A stretch of 14,890 nucleotides of DNA from UBA4292 sp964648695 (GTDB lineage: Bacteria; Bacillota; Clostridia; Lachnospirales; Lachnospiraceae): the NCBI GenBank assembly GCA_964648695.1, contig CAZYLH010000031.1, positions 1-14,890 on the forward strand, in the 5' to 3' direction. The notes beneath the pieces were generated by a model, which was not told where the DNA came from, made no database searches, and saw only the letters and a list, made by a program, of their open reading frames with translations. Below are positions 1 to 7,171 of this stretch, piece by piece. Position 1 is the stretch's first letter, and every line of letters starts with the position of its first letter. Position numbers and translations under genes: made by a program.

Positions 1-470
1 ATCATCTCTACCAGCTCGTTAAGTTCATAGCTCTCAACGTCCAAGTACTCCCCCTCATCCAGGTGCTGATGGGTTTTTATAAGTCTGTCCGCTAGGTATA
101 CATCTATCGTCTCATTGCAAAAGGCTATGGCGGTCACAAGCTTTATAAGCGGCTTCATCCACTCCTTTTTTGTAGTATACCCCGTCTCCTCCTCAAGCTC
201 TCTCATGGCAGCATCGATACCAAACTCTTTTGCACCATTTTTTGAACCGGCAGGAATCTCAAGGCTAACGCGGTCGATGGCATTTCTAAACTGCCTGACC
301 ATCAAAATTCGGCCATCATCACGCACAGCCACCACCGCCGCGGCGCCATTGTGTCCGAGAAAATCCCACTTTGCAACCTTTCCATCCGGCATTAAAATGC
401 TGTCCTCATACATGGTCAGGATATTGCCCTTACAAATTTCCTTACGACCAATTCTCTTAATCTCTTCCAT
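1..470 (-). CDS. NUDIX hydrolase, ADP-ribose pyrophosphatase-like (3' end outside window)
   Basis: Partial gene: the start codon is at 470 and the reading frame stays open to the left edge (156 codons visible; the family is usually about 170-210 residues, so only a short C-terminus is missing). A NUDIX box is seen at residues 75-98: E71-I-P-A-G75, then E82 and R90-E-L-E-E-E-T-G-Y98, the acidic residues that bind Mg2+. The EIPAG lead-in and the later AFCNETI stretch (about 116-122) fit the ADP-ribose pyrophosphatase subgroup, which cleaves ADP-ribose to AMP and ribose-5-phosphate in the cytoplasm; substrate is inferred from family only. The box has six residues rather than the usual five between its glycine and first glutamate. 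It begins 18 bases after the proC stop, preceded by a purine-rich GGGAAAGGGAA stretch, so it is probably co-transcribed with proC. Confidence 0.88.
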   Translation of the reverse strand, partial: MEEIKRIGRKEICKGNILTMYEDSILMPDGKVAKWDFLGHNGAAAVVAVRDDGRILMVRQFRNAIDRVSLEIPAGSKNGAKEFGIDAAMRELEEETGYTTKKEWMKPLIKLVTAIAFCNETIDVYLADRLIKTHQHLDEGEYLDVESYELNELVEM

Positions 471-488
471 TTCCCTTTCCCGCCTGTT

Positions 489-1277
489 TTACTTTGCCTT
501 TTCGTAGCATGCGTCCGTGGCAGCAAAAATTGCATTTCTAAAGCCGTTTTGCTCAAGGGCTGCAACTGCTGCGATTGTGGTTCCGCCGGGTGAGCACACA
601 TCATCCTTCATCTTTCCAGGATGATTACCAGTCTCTAAAACCATCTTAGCTGCTCCCATCACCGCCTGGGCTGTAAATTCATATGCCAGATCCCTTGGCA
701 TGCCGTATTTTACAACGCTGTCTGCAAGGCTCTCGATAAACATATACACATATGCGGGGGAACTTCCACTTGCGCAGGTCACCGCACCAATAAGCTTCTC
801 ATCCACCTTCTCAAAGCGTCCAAGCGCTTTAAAGATCTGCTCAATCTCCAAAATCTCATTTGCCAAAAACTCATTCTCATCATAGGCGATTCCGGTCATT
901 CCCATGCCGACAAGAGCCGGTGTATTTGGCATCGCCCTCACAACGCGGGCGTTCACCCCCAGCTTATCCGTAATATCTTTTATGCTGATGCCTGGCGCTA
1001 AGGAGATGATCACATGTCCCGGCTTTACAATAGCCTCAATGTTTTTTAGCACCGCAGGATATACGGCAGGTTTTACCGCCAGAATGATGTACTTGCTTTT
1101 GCTTGCCAGCTCAGCATTGCTCTGGACAAACATCACTCCCGTGGAATGATATATCTTTCGCATTCTCTCCTCATTCGAATCCGTAAATAGCATATCCGCC
1201 TTGTCAACTACGCCATCTAATGCCTTTAGCATAGCCTGACCCATATTTCCCATTCCGATAAATCCAATTTTAGCCAT
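489..1277 (-). CDS. proC: Pyrroline-5-carboxylate reductase
   Basis: Catalyses the last step of proline synthesis, NAD(P)H-dependent reduction of 1-pyrroline-5-carboxylate to L-proline, in the cytoplasm. The 262-residue product is close to the family's usual 265-280. It opens with a Rossmann dinucleotide-binding motif, GMGNMG at residues 8-13, then has the MPNTPA motif (116-121), the GSSPAY stretch (171-176) and the C-terminal signature CSPGGTT (228-234) of the all-helical dimerisation/active-site domain. A GGGGAG ribosome binding site lies about 5 bases before the ATG. Just upstream is a terminator-like hairpin (1305-1330) ending the aminotransferase unit, and I see no convincing promoter between it and the start, so how proC is transcribed is unclear. 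The NUDIX gene follows after 18 bases. Confidence 0.96.
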   Translation of the reverse strand: MAKIGFIGMGNMGQAMLKALDGVVDKADMLFTDSNEERMRKIYHSTGVMFVQSNAELASKSKYIILAVKPAVYPAVLKNIEAIVKPGHVIISLAPGISIKDITDKLGVNARVVRAMPNTPALVGMGMTGIAYDENEFLANEILEIEQIFKALGRFEKVDEKLIGAVTCASGSSPAYVYMFIESLADSVVKYGMPRDLAYEFTAQAVMGAAKMVLETGNHPGKMKDDVCSPGGTTIAAVAALEQNGFRNAIFAATDACYEKAK

Positions 1278-1298
1278 CTTTCTCCCCTTTTTTTACCT

Positions 1299-1330
1299 AA
1301 AAGATTAGAGCCAAAATACTTTGGCTCTAA
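1299..1330 (-). terminator. Rho-independent terminator after the aminotransferase gene
   Basis: Perfect 11-bp inverted repeat (1305-1315 with 1320-1330, arm TTAGAGCCAAA) and a 4-base loop. In minus-strand RNA it is followed by UCUUUU. It lies 75 bases after the aminotransferase stop and only 27 bases before the proC start. The U-run is interrupted, so termination may be partial. Confidence 0.75.
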
Positions 1331-1405
1331 CATATCTAAATCCTACCAGCTAACCGCTTCCAAAAGCCATAAAGCTTATGACCTTTTAAGGCTTATCTCT
1401 TTAAA

Positions 1406-2695
1406 TTACTTAGTCTCTAAAAGTTTATCCGCGCTCACAAGCTTTACGCTAAGCACAAAAATCTTTGCCGCCTCCAAAAGCTCATCAAGCGGCGGGTATG
1501 AAGGCGCAATGCGGATGTTGCTATCCTTTGGGTCTTTGCCGTAAGGGAATGTCGCGCCGGCGCCGGTCATAATCATGCCCGCTTCCTTCGCCTTTTCCAC
1601 GATGTCCTTTGCACAGCCCTCCAACGCGTCAAATGAGATAAAATAACCTCCCTTTGGCTTTGTCCAGGAGCCGATCTCTAATCCTCCCAGTTCCTTTTCC
1701 AAAACGTCTAAAACCGCCTCAAACTTGGGGCGAAGTATCTTTGCGTGCTTTTTCATATGCTCAAGCATTCCGTTATAGTCTCCGAAAAACTTCACATGGC
1801 GAAGCTGATTTACCTTGTCATGCCCGATGGTCTGAACCATCATCTGCTCCTTTAAATCCTTCAGATTAGCCTTGGAAGCGCCGAGAGCCGCAATTCCAGA
1901 TCCCGGGAATGTCACCTTTGATGTAGAGCAGAATTTATATACCATATCAGGATTTCCCGCCTTCTCACACTCATGAAGGATTTCCTTTATCTCGCATGTG
2001 TCATCAAAATCAAGGTGATGTATGCAATATGCATTATCCCAGTAAATTCTAAAATCCTTTGCGGCAGGCTTAAGGTTGGCAAAACGAAGTACCACTTCAT
2101 CGGAATAGACCACTCCCTGAGGGTTTGAATACTTCGGAACACACCAGATACCCTTAACAAGCTCGTCCGAGCTTACAAGCTCCTCCACCAGGTCCATATC
2201 AGGGCCATCCTCATTCATGGGGATGTTTACCATCTCGATCCCAAAATACTCTGTGAGTGCAAAATGTCTGTCATATCCCGGCACCGGGCATAAGAACTTA
2301 ACAGGCTGATCATACTTACACCATGGCTTCTCGCCGCAGACGCCATGCGAATATCCATGAGAAACAGTGTCAAACATAACATTTAAGCTGGAGTTTCCGT
2401 AAATAATGATATTGTCAACCGGCACCTCCGTCATGGCTGCTAAGAGCTGCTTAGCCTCGACAATTCCATCCATCACACCGTAGTTACGGCAGTCGATATT
2501 CTGTACGCCGGTGAGCTTTTCTCCGCTGTGGAGCACATCCATCATTCCCATGGATAAATCAAGCTGCTTGGCTGATGGCTTTCCTCTTGACATATCAAGC
2601 TTCATTTGCTTGGCCTTTACTTCCTCGAAATATCCCTCCAGCCGATTTCTCTCCGCCAAAAGCTCCTCTCTGGTCATTTCCCTGTATGACTTCAT
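1406..2695 (-). CDS. PLP-dependent aspartate aminotransferase, subgroup Ic (Aminotran_MocR family)
   Basis: Fold-type I PLP enzyme of 429 residues, matching the roughly 430-residue subgroup Ic aspartate aminotransferases known from Corynebacterium glutamicum and common in Clostridia. It is expected to interconvert aspartate + 2-oxoglutarate and oxaloacetate + glutamate in the cytoplasm. Visible landmarks: N191-P-Q-G (cofactor-contacting Asn), D220-x-A-Y223 (Asp that pairs with the PLP pyridine nitrogen), S-T-S-K260 as the Schiff-base lysine with the following PGSG, and SNIRIAPS near residue 400 carrying the arginine that holds the substrate carboxylate. Start chosen at 2695 because AAAGGAGGA lies about 6 bases upstream. 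It has its own promoter (2733-2761) and terminator (1299-1330), so it appears monocistronic. The amino acid substrate is inferred from family; another keto acid cannot be excluded. Confidence 0.9.
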   Translation of the reverse strand: MKSYREMTREELLAERNRLEGYFEEVKAKQMKLDMSRGKPSAKQLDLSMGMMDVLHSGEKLTGVQNIDCRNYGVMDGIVEAKQLLAAMTEVPVDNIIIYGNSSLNVMFDTVSHGYSHGVCGEKPWCKYDQPVKFLCPVPGYDRHFALTEYFGIEMVNIPMNEDGPDMDLVEELVSSDELVKGIWCVPKYSNPQGVVYSDEVVLRFANLKPAAKDFRIYWDNAYCIHHLDFDDTCEIKEILHECEKAGNPDMVYKFCSTSKVTFPGSGIAALGASKANLKDLKEQMMVQTIGHDKVNQLRHVKFFGDYNGMLEHMKKHAKILRPKFEAVLDVLEKELGGLEIGSWTKPKGGYFISFDALEGCAKDIVEKAKEAGMIMTGAGATFPYGKDPKDSNIRIAPSYPPLDELLEAAKIFVLSVKLVSADKLLETK

Positions 2696-2732
2696 GCTGT
2701 TCCTCCTTTAAATATACTTCTAAGCGTTTCCT

Positions 2733-2761
2733 ATTTTAAAGCCCGCTCTAAAAAAAAGCAA
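2733..2761 (-). promoter_or_regulatory. Sigma-A promoter of the aminotransferase gene
   Basis: On the minus strand, a -35 TTGCTT (2756-2761) and a -10 TAAAAT (2733-2738) are separated by exactly 17 bases. The spacer starts with a T-tract. The -10 lies 37 bases before the aminotransferase start and the whole element is downstream of the rny terminator, as expected for an independent unit. Confidence 0.75.
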
Positions 2762-2813
2762 GCATTAAATAGACTGCCACGGCAAAAAGGGAGCGTTATT
2801 TATAAATTTCCTC

Positions 2814-2843
2814 AAAAAAAAGAGACTGCCGTTTTGCAGTCCC
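2814..2843 (-). terminator. Rho-independent terminator of rny
   Basis: An 8-bp stem (2836-2843 with 2822-2829, one G-U pair) closes a 6-base loop and is followed directly, in minus-strand RNA, by eight uridines (2814-2821). It begins 22 bases after the rny stop. Textbook structure. Confidence 0.93.
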
Positions 2844-2865
2844 TTTCTCTCAAATTTTTGTTTTC

Positions 2866-4410
2866 TTACTTTGCATATTCAACAGCTCTCGATTCCCGTA
2901 TCACATTTATCTTGATGTTTCCCGGATAATCCAGATCTGATTCAATCTGCTTTGCAATATCGCGTGCCATAAGCACCATATCTGCGTCGGATACCTGATC
3001 GGGTACAACCATAACCCGAACCTCTCGACCTGCCTGAATGGCAAAAGATTTTTCAACACCTTTGTATGAATCTGCGATTTCTTCTAACTGCTTTAGACGT
3101 TTTGTGTAAGCCTCAAGCGTCTCTCGTCTCGCACCCGGTCTGGCTGCCGATATCGTATCCGCAGCCTGCACAATGCAAGCGATAAGACTTGTAGGCTCTA
3201 CATCACCGTGGTGAGATTCCACGGCGTTTATAACTACAGCTGACTCCTTATACTTCCTGCAAAGCTCGACACCCAGTTGTACATGGGAGCCCTCCATCTC
3301 ATGGTCAACGGCCTTACCTATATCATGCAAAAGACCCGCGCGCTTTGCAACACGCACATCAAGTCCAAGCTCTGCGGCAAGCAGGCCCGAAAGATGAGCC
3401 ACCTCTATGGAGTGCTTTAACGCGCTCTGACCATAGCTGGTTCTAAAGCGCATGCGACCTAAAAGCTTTACAAGTTCCGGATGGATGCCGTGCACGCCAA
3501 CCTCAATAAGCGTAGCCTCGCCTTCCTCCTTTATGAGGGTATCCACTTCCTTCTGAGCCTTTTCCACCATCTCCTCGATGCGTGCCGGATGAATACGCCC
3601 ATCAAGTATGAGCTTTTCCAAGGCAATTCTGGCAACCTCTCTCCTGATTGGATCAAATCCAGAAAGAACCACCGCCTCCGGAGTATCATCGATAATCAGC
3701 TCAACACCCGTCATAGTTTCAAGTGTGCGGATGTTTCTGCCCTCACGGCCAATGATTCTTCCCTTCATCTCATCATTGGGAAGCTGAACAACGGAGATTG
3801 TGTTTTCCGCCACATGATCTGCGGCGCACTTTTGAATTGCCGTGACCACATAATCCCTTGCTCTTCGATTGGCCTCTTCCTTTGCTTTAACGTCTAGTTC
3901 TTTAATAAGTTTTGCAGTGTCAAATTTTACTTCATCTTCAACAGATTTTAATAAGTATTCCTTTGCCTGTTCAGAGGTAAGTCCTGAGATTCTCTCAAGC
4001 TCCGCCTGTGCCTGCGCAACACACTCGTCGACCTTAAGCCGTCTCTTCTCGAGATCATTTTCACGGTTTGCCAGACTGTTCTCTCGCCTTTCCAAAGCAT
4101 TCAGCTTGCGCTCTAAAGATTCCTCCTTGTTGGCAAGGAGTTTCTCAGACCTTTTCAGCTCATTTCTGCGCTCTCTGATCTCGCTGTCCACCTCAGCCTG
4201 CTTGCGCATGGACTCTTCCTTGGCTTCAAGGAGCACCTCGCGCTTCTTTGTCTCTGCATCCTGCTCTGCTTTTTCAAGAATTTCCTTGCTTCTTTCCTCC
4301 GCGCTTCCCACCTTTGCCTCATAGACATTTTTGCGGTATATTCCGGAGAAAATCCATGCAAGAACTACTCCCAGTATGGCTCCAATGATCCCACCGATTA
4401 CGTATGGCAT
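2866..4410 (-). CDS. rny: Ribonuclease Y
   Basis: Membrane-anchored endoribonuclease that initiates mRNA decay in many Firmicutes. The 514-residue product has the full expected order: an N-terminal membrane segment (about residues 4-25, Gly/Ile/Val-rich), a long charged coiled coil rich in Glu/Lys/Arg (about 30-185), a KH RNA-binding domain with the GRIIGREGRN loop (217-226), and an HD phosphohydrolase domain with H333 and the metal-binding H362-D363 pair in LLHDIGKAVDHE. Length fits the usual 510-520. Start supported by AAGGAGGT eight bases upstream. It has its own near-consensus promoter and a strong terminator, so it is transcribed alone. Upstream, between it and add, lies the assembly gap; the gene itself is not affected. 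Confidence 0.98.
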   Translation of the reverse strand: MPYVIGGIIGAILGVVLAWIFSGIYRKNVYEAKVGSAEERSKEILEKAEQDAETKKREVLLEAKEESMRKQAEVDSEIRERRNELKRSEKLLANKEESLERKLNALERRENSLANRENDLEKRRLKVDECVAQAQAELERISGLTSEQAKEYLLKSVEDEVKFDTAKLIKELDVKAKEEANRRARDYVVTAIQKCAADHVAENTISVVQLPNDEMKGRIIGREGRNIRTLETMTGVELIIDDTPEAVVLSGFDPIRREVARIALEKLILDGRIHPARIEEMVEKAQKEVDTLIKEEGEATLIEVGVHGIHPELVKLLGRMRFRTSYGQSALKHSIEVAHLSGLLAAELGLDVRVAKRAGLLHDIGKAVDHEMEGSHVQLGVELCRKYKESAVVINAVESHHGDVEPTSLIACIVQAADTISAARPGARRETLEAYTKRLKQLEEIADSYKGVEKSFAIQAGREVRVMVVPDQVSDADMVLMARDIAKQIESDLDYPGNIKINVIRESRAVEYAK

Positions 4411-4460
4411 CTTGGAGTACCTCCTTATTAAATTATAATTGCATAAAATACAACGAGTCT

Positions 4461-4489
4461 ATTCTATAGCCTTTTACTCAAGATGTCAA
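4461..4489 (-). promoter_or_regulatory. Sigma-A promoter of rny
   Basis: Near-consensus on the minus strand: TTGACA (4484-4489), 17-base spacer, TAGAAT (4461-4466). The -10 lies 50 bases before the rny start. The -35 hexamer falls inside the 55-base sequence that is duplicated across the gap, so a second, orphan TTGACA appears at 4639-4644 without a -10. Confidence 0.88.
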
Positions 4490-4530
4490 GCAATTTTGAA
4501 AACTTTATGACAAAATAGACAAATTTAATC
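4476..4530. repeat. 55-base direct repeat, left copy, abutting the N gap
   Basis: This sequence ends at the last base before the Ns and is identical, base for base, to 4631-4685, which begins at the first base after them. Best read as the overlap of two contig ends rather than a biological repeat. Confidence 0.9.
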
Positions 4531-4630
4531 NNNNNNNNNNNNNNNNNNNNNNNNNNNNNNNNNNNNNNNNNNNNNNNNNNNNNNNNNNNNNNNNNNNNNN
4601 NNNNNNNNNNNNNNNNNNNNNNNNNNNNNN
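4531..4630. other. Assembly gap of 100 Ns
   Basis: Exactly 100 Ns, the conventional length for a gap of unknown size. It sits between rny and add and is flanked on both sides by the same 55 bases, so the true missing sequence is probably zero. If the copies are merged, the rny-add spacer is 4411-4530 joined to 4686-4697, about 132 bases. Confidence 0.95.
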
Positions 4631-4685
4631 ACTCAAGATGTCAAGCAATTTTGAAAACTTTATGACAAAATAGACAAATTTAATC
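4631..4685. repeat. 55-base direct repeat, right copy, abutting the N gap
   Basis: Exact copy of 4476-4530. It contains an isolated TTGACA on the minus strand (4639-4644) but no -10 before the Ns. The short piece after it (4686-4697) leads straight to the add stop codon. Confidence 0.9.
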
Positions 4686-4697
4686 CCAGCATCAAAC

Positions 4698-5672
4698 TTA
4701 CCAGAGTTTTTTCAGCAATTCATCTTTAACCTCATCCGGCGCAAAGGAAGCCTTTATGGCATTCTTTTGCATAAGACAAATCTCCTCCGGCGTCACGGCG
4801 CATTTTTCTGTCAAAAACAGATATTCATCCGTAAGGCTTGTCCTGCTTACCGTGCGGTTATCAGTGTTTACCGTGACCAAAATCCCCCTGTCAAGAAACT
4901 CTCTGGCAGGATAAAAATCCCCTCTCCCCACTGCTCCGGTCTGGAAATTACTGATGGGACAAAGCTCGACACCTATACCCTTATTTAGACAGGTCTTCTG
5001 CAGTGAGATATCTCCTCTCATGGCAATACCGTGCCCTATCCTTTTTGCGCCAAATGAGATGGCGCACCTAACCTCATCCGCGCTTTTACACTCCCCGGCA
5101 TGGATGGTAAACGGTATCCCCTCATCTTTTGCACGCTTAAACAGATCGGCAAAACCACGTGTGGGATATGCGCTCTCATCGCCCGCAAGATCCATACCGC
5201 ACACTCCCGCGCCCAAGTACTCCTTTGCCTGGCTAAGCACGCGCATATTTACTTTTTGACTGTGATTCCTCATTGCGCAGAGTAAAAGGCCAGAGCGCAC
5301 GCCATAGAGTCTCTCACCCTCCTTAAGACCCTCTATAACGCTCTCAGTTACATCGCGCAGGGAGAGATCTTCCCTTTCTAAGAGAATCGGAGAAAACCTA
5401 ACCTCCATGTAAATCACATTTTCCATCGAGGCTGTTCTTAAGAGCTCCTTTGACGCTGTATAAAGCCTTTCTCTGGTGTTAAGGCAGGCTATCGGCAGAT
5501 CAAATTTTTTTAGATACTCTGTAAGGCTTTCGCTGTAGTCTCTTGGAACTGACACCTCTTCTAAAAGTACATTCTCATCCCCTATACCTGAAGTCTCCCT
5601 CAAAAAATCCAGGCTTAAGGATCCGTCTAAATGGCAGTGAAGCTCCACCTTTGGCATATCTTTAAAATTCAT
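4698..5672 (-). CDS. add: Adenosine deaminase
   Basis: Zn-dependent hydrolase converting adenosine (and deoxyadenosine) to inosine in purine salvage. The 324-residue TIM-barrel protein shows the metal and catalytic set: H12-C-H14-L-D-G-S near the N-terminus, H191-A-G-E194 (third Zn histidine and catalytic Glu), R-I-G-H214-G, and N-T-D271-N-R-T-V-S near the C-terminus. Length is near the family's 330-350. The ATG at 5672 follows GGGGGGAT by about four bases. The oad operon terminator stem ends only 23 bases before this start and no promoter fits in that space, so transcription may depend on read-through of that terminator. No obvious terminator follows the stop; the 3' flank meets the duplicated sequence and gap. 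Adenine deaminase of the Add-like type is a less likely alternative. Confidence 0.93.
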   Translation of the reverse strand: MNFKDMPKVELHCHLDGSLSLDFLRETSGIGDENVLLEEVSVPRDYSESLTEYLKKFDLPIACLNTRERLYTASKELLRTASMENVIYMEVRFSPILLEREDLSLRDVTESVIEGLKEGERLYGVRSGLLLCAMRNHSQKVNMRVLSQAKEYLGAGVCGMDLAGDESAYPTRGFADLFKRAKDEGIPFTIHAGECKSADEVRCAISFGAKRIGHGIAMRGDISLQKTCLNKGIGVELCPISNFQTGAVGRGDFYPAREFLDRGILVTVNTDNRTVSRTSLTDEYLFLTEKCAVTPEEICLMQKNAIKASFAPDEVKDELLKKLW

Positions 5673-5689
5673 CCAATCCCCCCTGTAAA

Positions 5690-5723
5690 TACAAAACGGA
5701 GCCCTACTTTAATAAGGCTCCGT
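5690..5723 (-). terminator. Rho-independent terminator of the carboxyltransferase/Na+ pump operon
   Basis: Perfect 8-bp stem (5716-5723 with 5696-5703, arm ACGGAGCC) around a 12-base A/T-rich loop, followed in RNA by UUUGUAUUU. The 5' arm starts 17 bases after the oadA-like stop codon. The interrupted U-tract and its closeness to the add ribosome binding site suggest leaky termination. Confidence 0.82.
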
Positions 5724-5740
5724 CTTATTGACTAAATTAA

Positions 5741-7150
5741 CTATACTGGATACGCCTTGTTGTCCGTATCAGCAACCGTAGGATCAATCTTTGTGTTTTG
5801 AGCCTCCCTGTACTTGAAAAACTCCATCGCAACCTGCGGGAACAAAGCGTATGTCAAAACATCCTCGTCCTGCATCTTATACTGAGCAATCTCCTTCTCG
5901 TACTTTGGAAGACCGGGCTCTAACAAGTCTGCCGGTCTGCAGGTGATGGGCTTCTTGTCTCCGATAACCTTCTTCTGGATCTCAGGGTTAAAAGGCTTTA
6001 CAGTCTGACCGTATTCACCGGAAAGCAGCGCCTTTGTTTCCTTTGTTGCAACCTTGTAGCGCTCTCCCATCAGCACATTAAACACAGCCTGTGTGCCGAC
6101 AATCTGGGATGAGGGAGTTACAAGAGGCGGCTCGCCCATATCCTTTCTCACCTCGGGGATCTCTTTTAGCACGTCATAGTAGCGATCCTCCGCATGCTGC
6201 TCCTTAAGCTGGCTGATCAGGTTTGAAAGCATACCGCCGGGCACCTGGTACAAAAGGGTTTTAATGTTTACGCCCATAACCTTGGGATTAAGAAGACCGC
6301 TTGCCAAACACTCGTCCTTGATGGGCTGGAAATAGTCTGCAATCTCAGCCAGTAAGTTCTGATCTAAGCCGCTGTCATAAGGCGTTCCCTTAAAGGTCTC
6401 AACCAAAACCTCAGTAGCGGGCTGGCTGGTTCCCATGGAGAAGGGACTGATAGCTGTATCAATCACATCTGCGCCAGCTTCCACTGCCTTTAGATAAGTC
6501 AGGGATGCAACGCCGGAAGTGTAATGGGTGTGCATCTGGATGGGAAGGGATGTAACGCTCTTAAGCGCCTGAACAAGCTCTGAGGCCTGGTTTGGAACCA
6601 AAAGTCCCGCCATGTCCTTGATACAGATGGAGTGAGCGCCCATTTCCTCAATCTTCTTGGCCATATCCATCCAGTAATCCAGAGTGTAAGCGTCTCCCAA
6701 GGTGTAGGACAGCGCAACCTGCGCATGACCATTTTCCTTGATCGCAGCCTTCACCGCGGTCTCCAGATTTCTCATATCATTTAAGCAGTCAAAGATACGG
6801 ATAATGTCAATTCCATTTGCGATGGACTTCTGAACAAAATACTCCACCACATCATCCGGATAGTGGTTATATCCCAAGATGTTCTGACCTCTAAAGAGCA
6901 TCTGCAGCTTTGTGTTCTTAAAGCCGTCGCGCAGCTTTCTCAGTCTGTCCCAGGGATCTTCCTTTAAAAAGCGCAGGGAAGCGTCAAAGGTAGCTCCGCC
7001 CCAGCACTCAACAGAGTGATATCCCACCTGATCCATCTTCTCCACAATGGGAAGCATCTGCTCGGTAGTCATTCTGGTTGCGATCAGAGACTGGTGCGCG
7101 TCACGCAGAACCGTCTCCGTAATCTTTATGGGTTTCTTTATCTCAGCCAT
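5741..7150 (-). CDS. oadA: Oxaloacetate decarboxylase alpha-type carboxyltransferase (5S-like, no biotin domain)
   Basis: Transfers the carboxyl group of oxaloacetate to biotin (giving pyruvate), or runs the reverse reaction, as the cytoplasmic alpha subunit of a decarboxylase complex. The 469 residues form the DRE-TIM barrel carboxyltransferase domain and the following helical domain: TVLRD17AHQS, the carboxylated lysine candidate K178 in CIKDMAG, and metal-binding H207-T-H209, which line up with the 5S subunit of Propionibacterium transcarboxylase. Classical OadA is about 590 residues with a C-terminal biotinyl domain; here the protein stops before it and the biotin carrier is a separate gene upstream (8369-8761). 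Start supported by AGAAGGAG seven bases before the ATG. It is the last gene of the operon, 21 bases after the beta-subunit gene, and is followed by a terminator. Confidence 0.92.
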   Translation of the reverse strand: MAEIKKPIKITETVLRDAHQSLIATRMTTEQMLPIVEKMDQVGYHSVECWGGATFDASLRFLKEDPWDRLRKLRDGFKNTKLQMLFRGQNILGYNHYPDDVVEYFVQKSIANGIDIIRIFDCLNDMRNLETAVKAAIKENGHAQVALSYTLGDAYTLDYWMDMAKKIEEMGAHSICIKDMAGLLVPNQASELVQALKSVTSLPIQMHTHYTSGVASLTYLKAVEAGADVIDTAISPFSMGTSQPATEVLVETFKGTPYDSGLDQNLLAEIADYFQPIKDECLASGLLNPKVMGVNIKTLLYQVPGGMLSNLISQLKEQHAEDRYYDVLKEIPEVRKDMGEPPLVTPSSQIVGTQAVFNVLMGERYKVATKETKALLSGEYGQTVKPFNPEIQKKVIGDKKPITCRPADLLEPGLPKYEKEIAQYKMQDEDVLTYALFPQVAMEFFKYREAQNTKIDPTVADTDNKAYPV

Positions 7151-7171
7151 AATTATTCTCCTTCTCGGTTA

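Noticed and set aside
115..507. A plus-strand open frame of 130 codons over the NUDIX gene.
   Set aside because: The opposite strand encodes a clear NUDIX protein; the plus-strand product has no recognisable motif.
4491..4526. ATTTTG/CAAAAT inverted repeat as a terminator for add.
   Set aside because: Six A/T-rich pairs around a 12-base loop without a U-tract; too weak to call.
4476..4685. A real 55-base tandem or direct repeat with regulatory meaning (two -35 boxes).
   Set aside because: The copies end exactly at the Ns on both sides and are perfectly identical, which fits an assembly overlap better.
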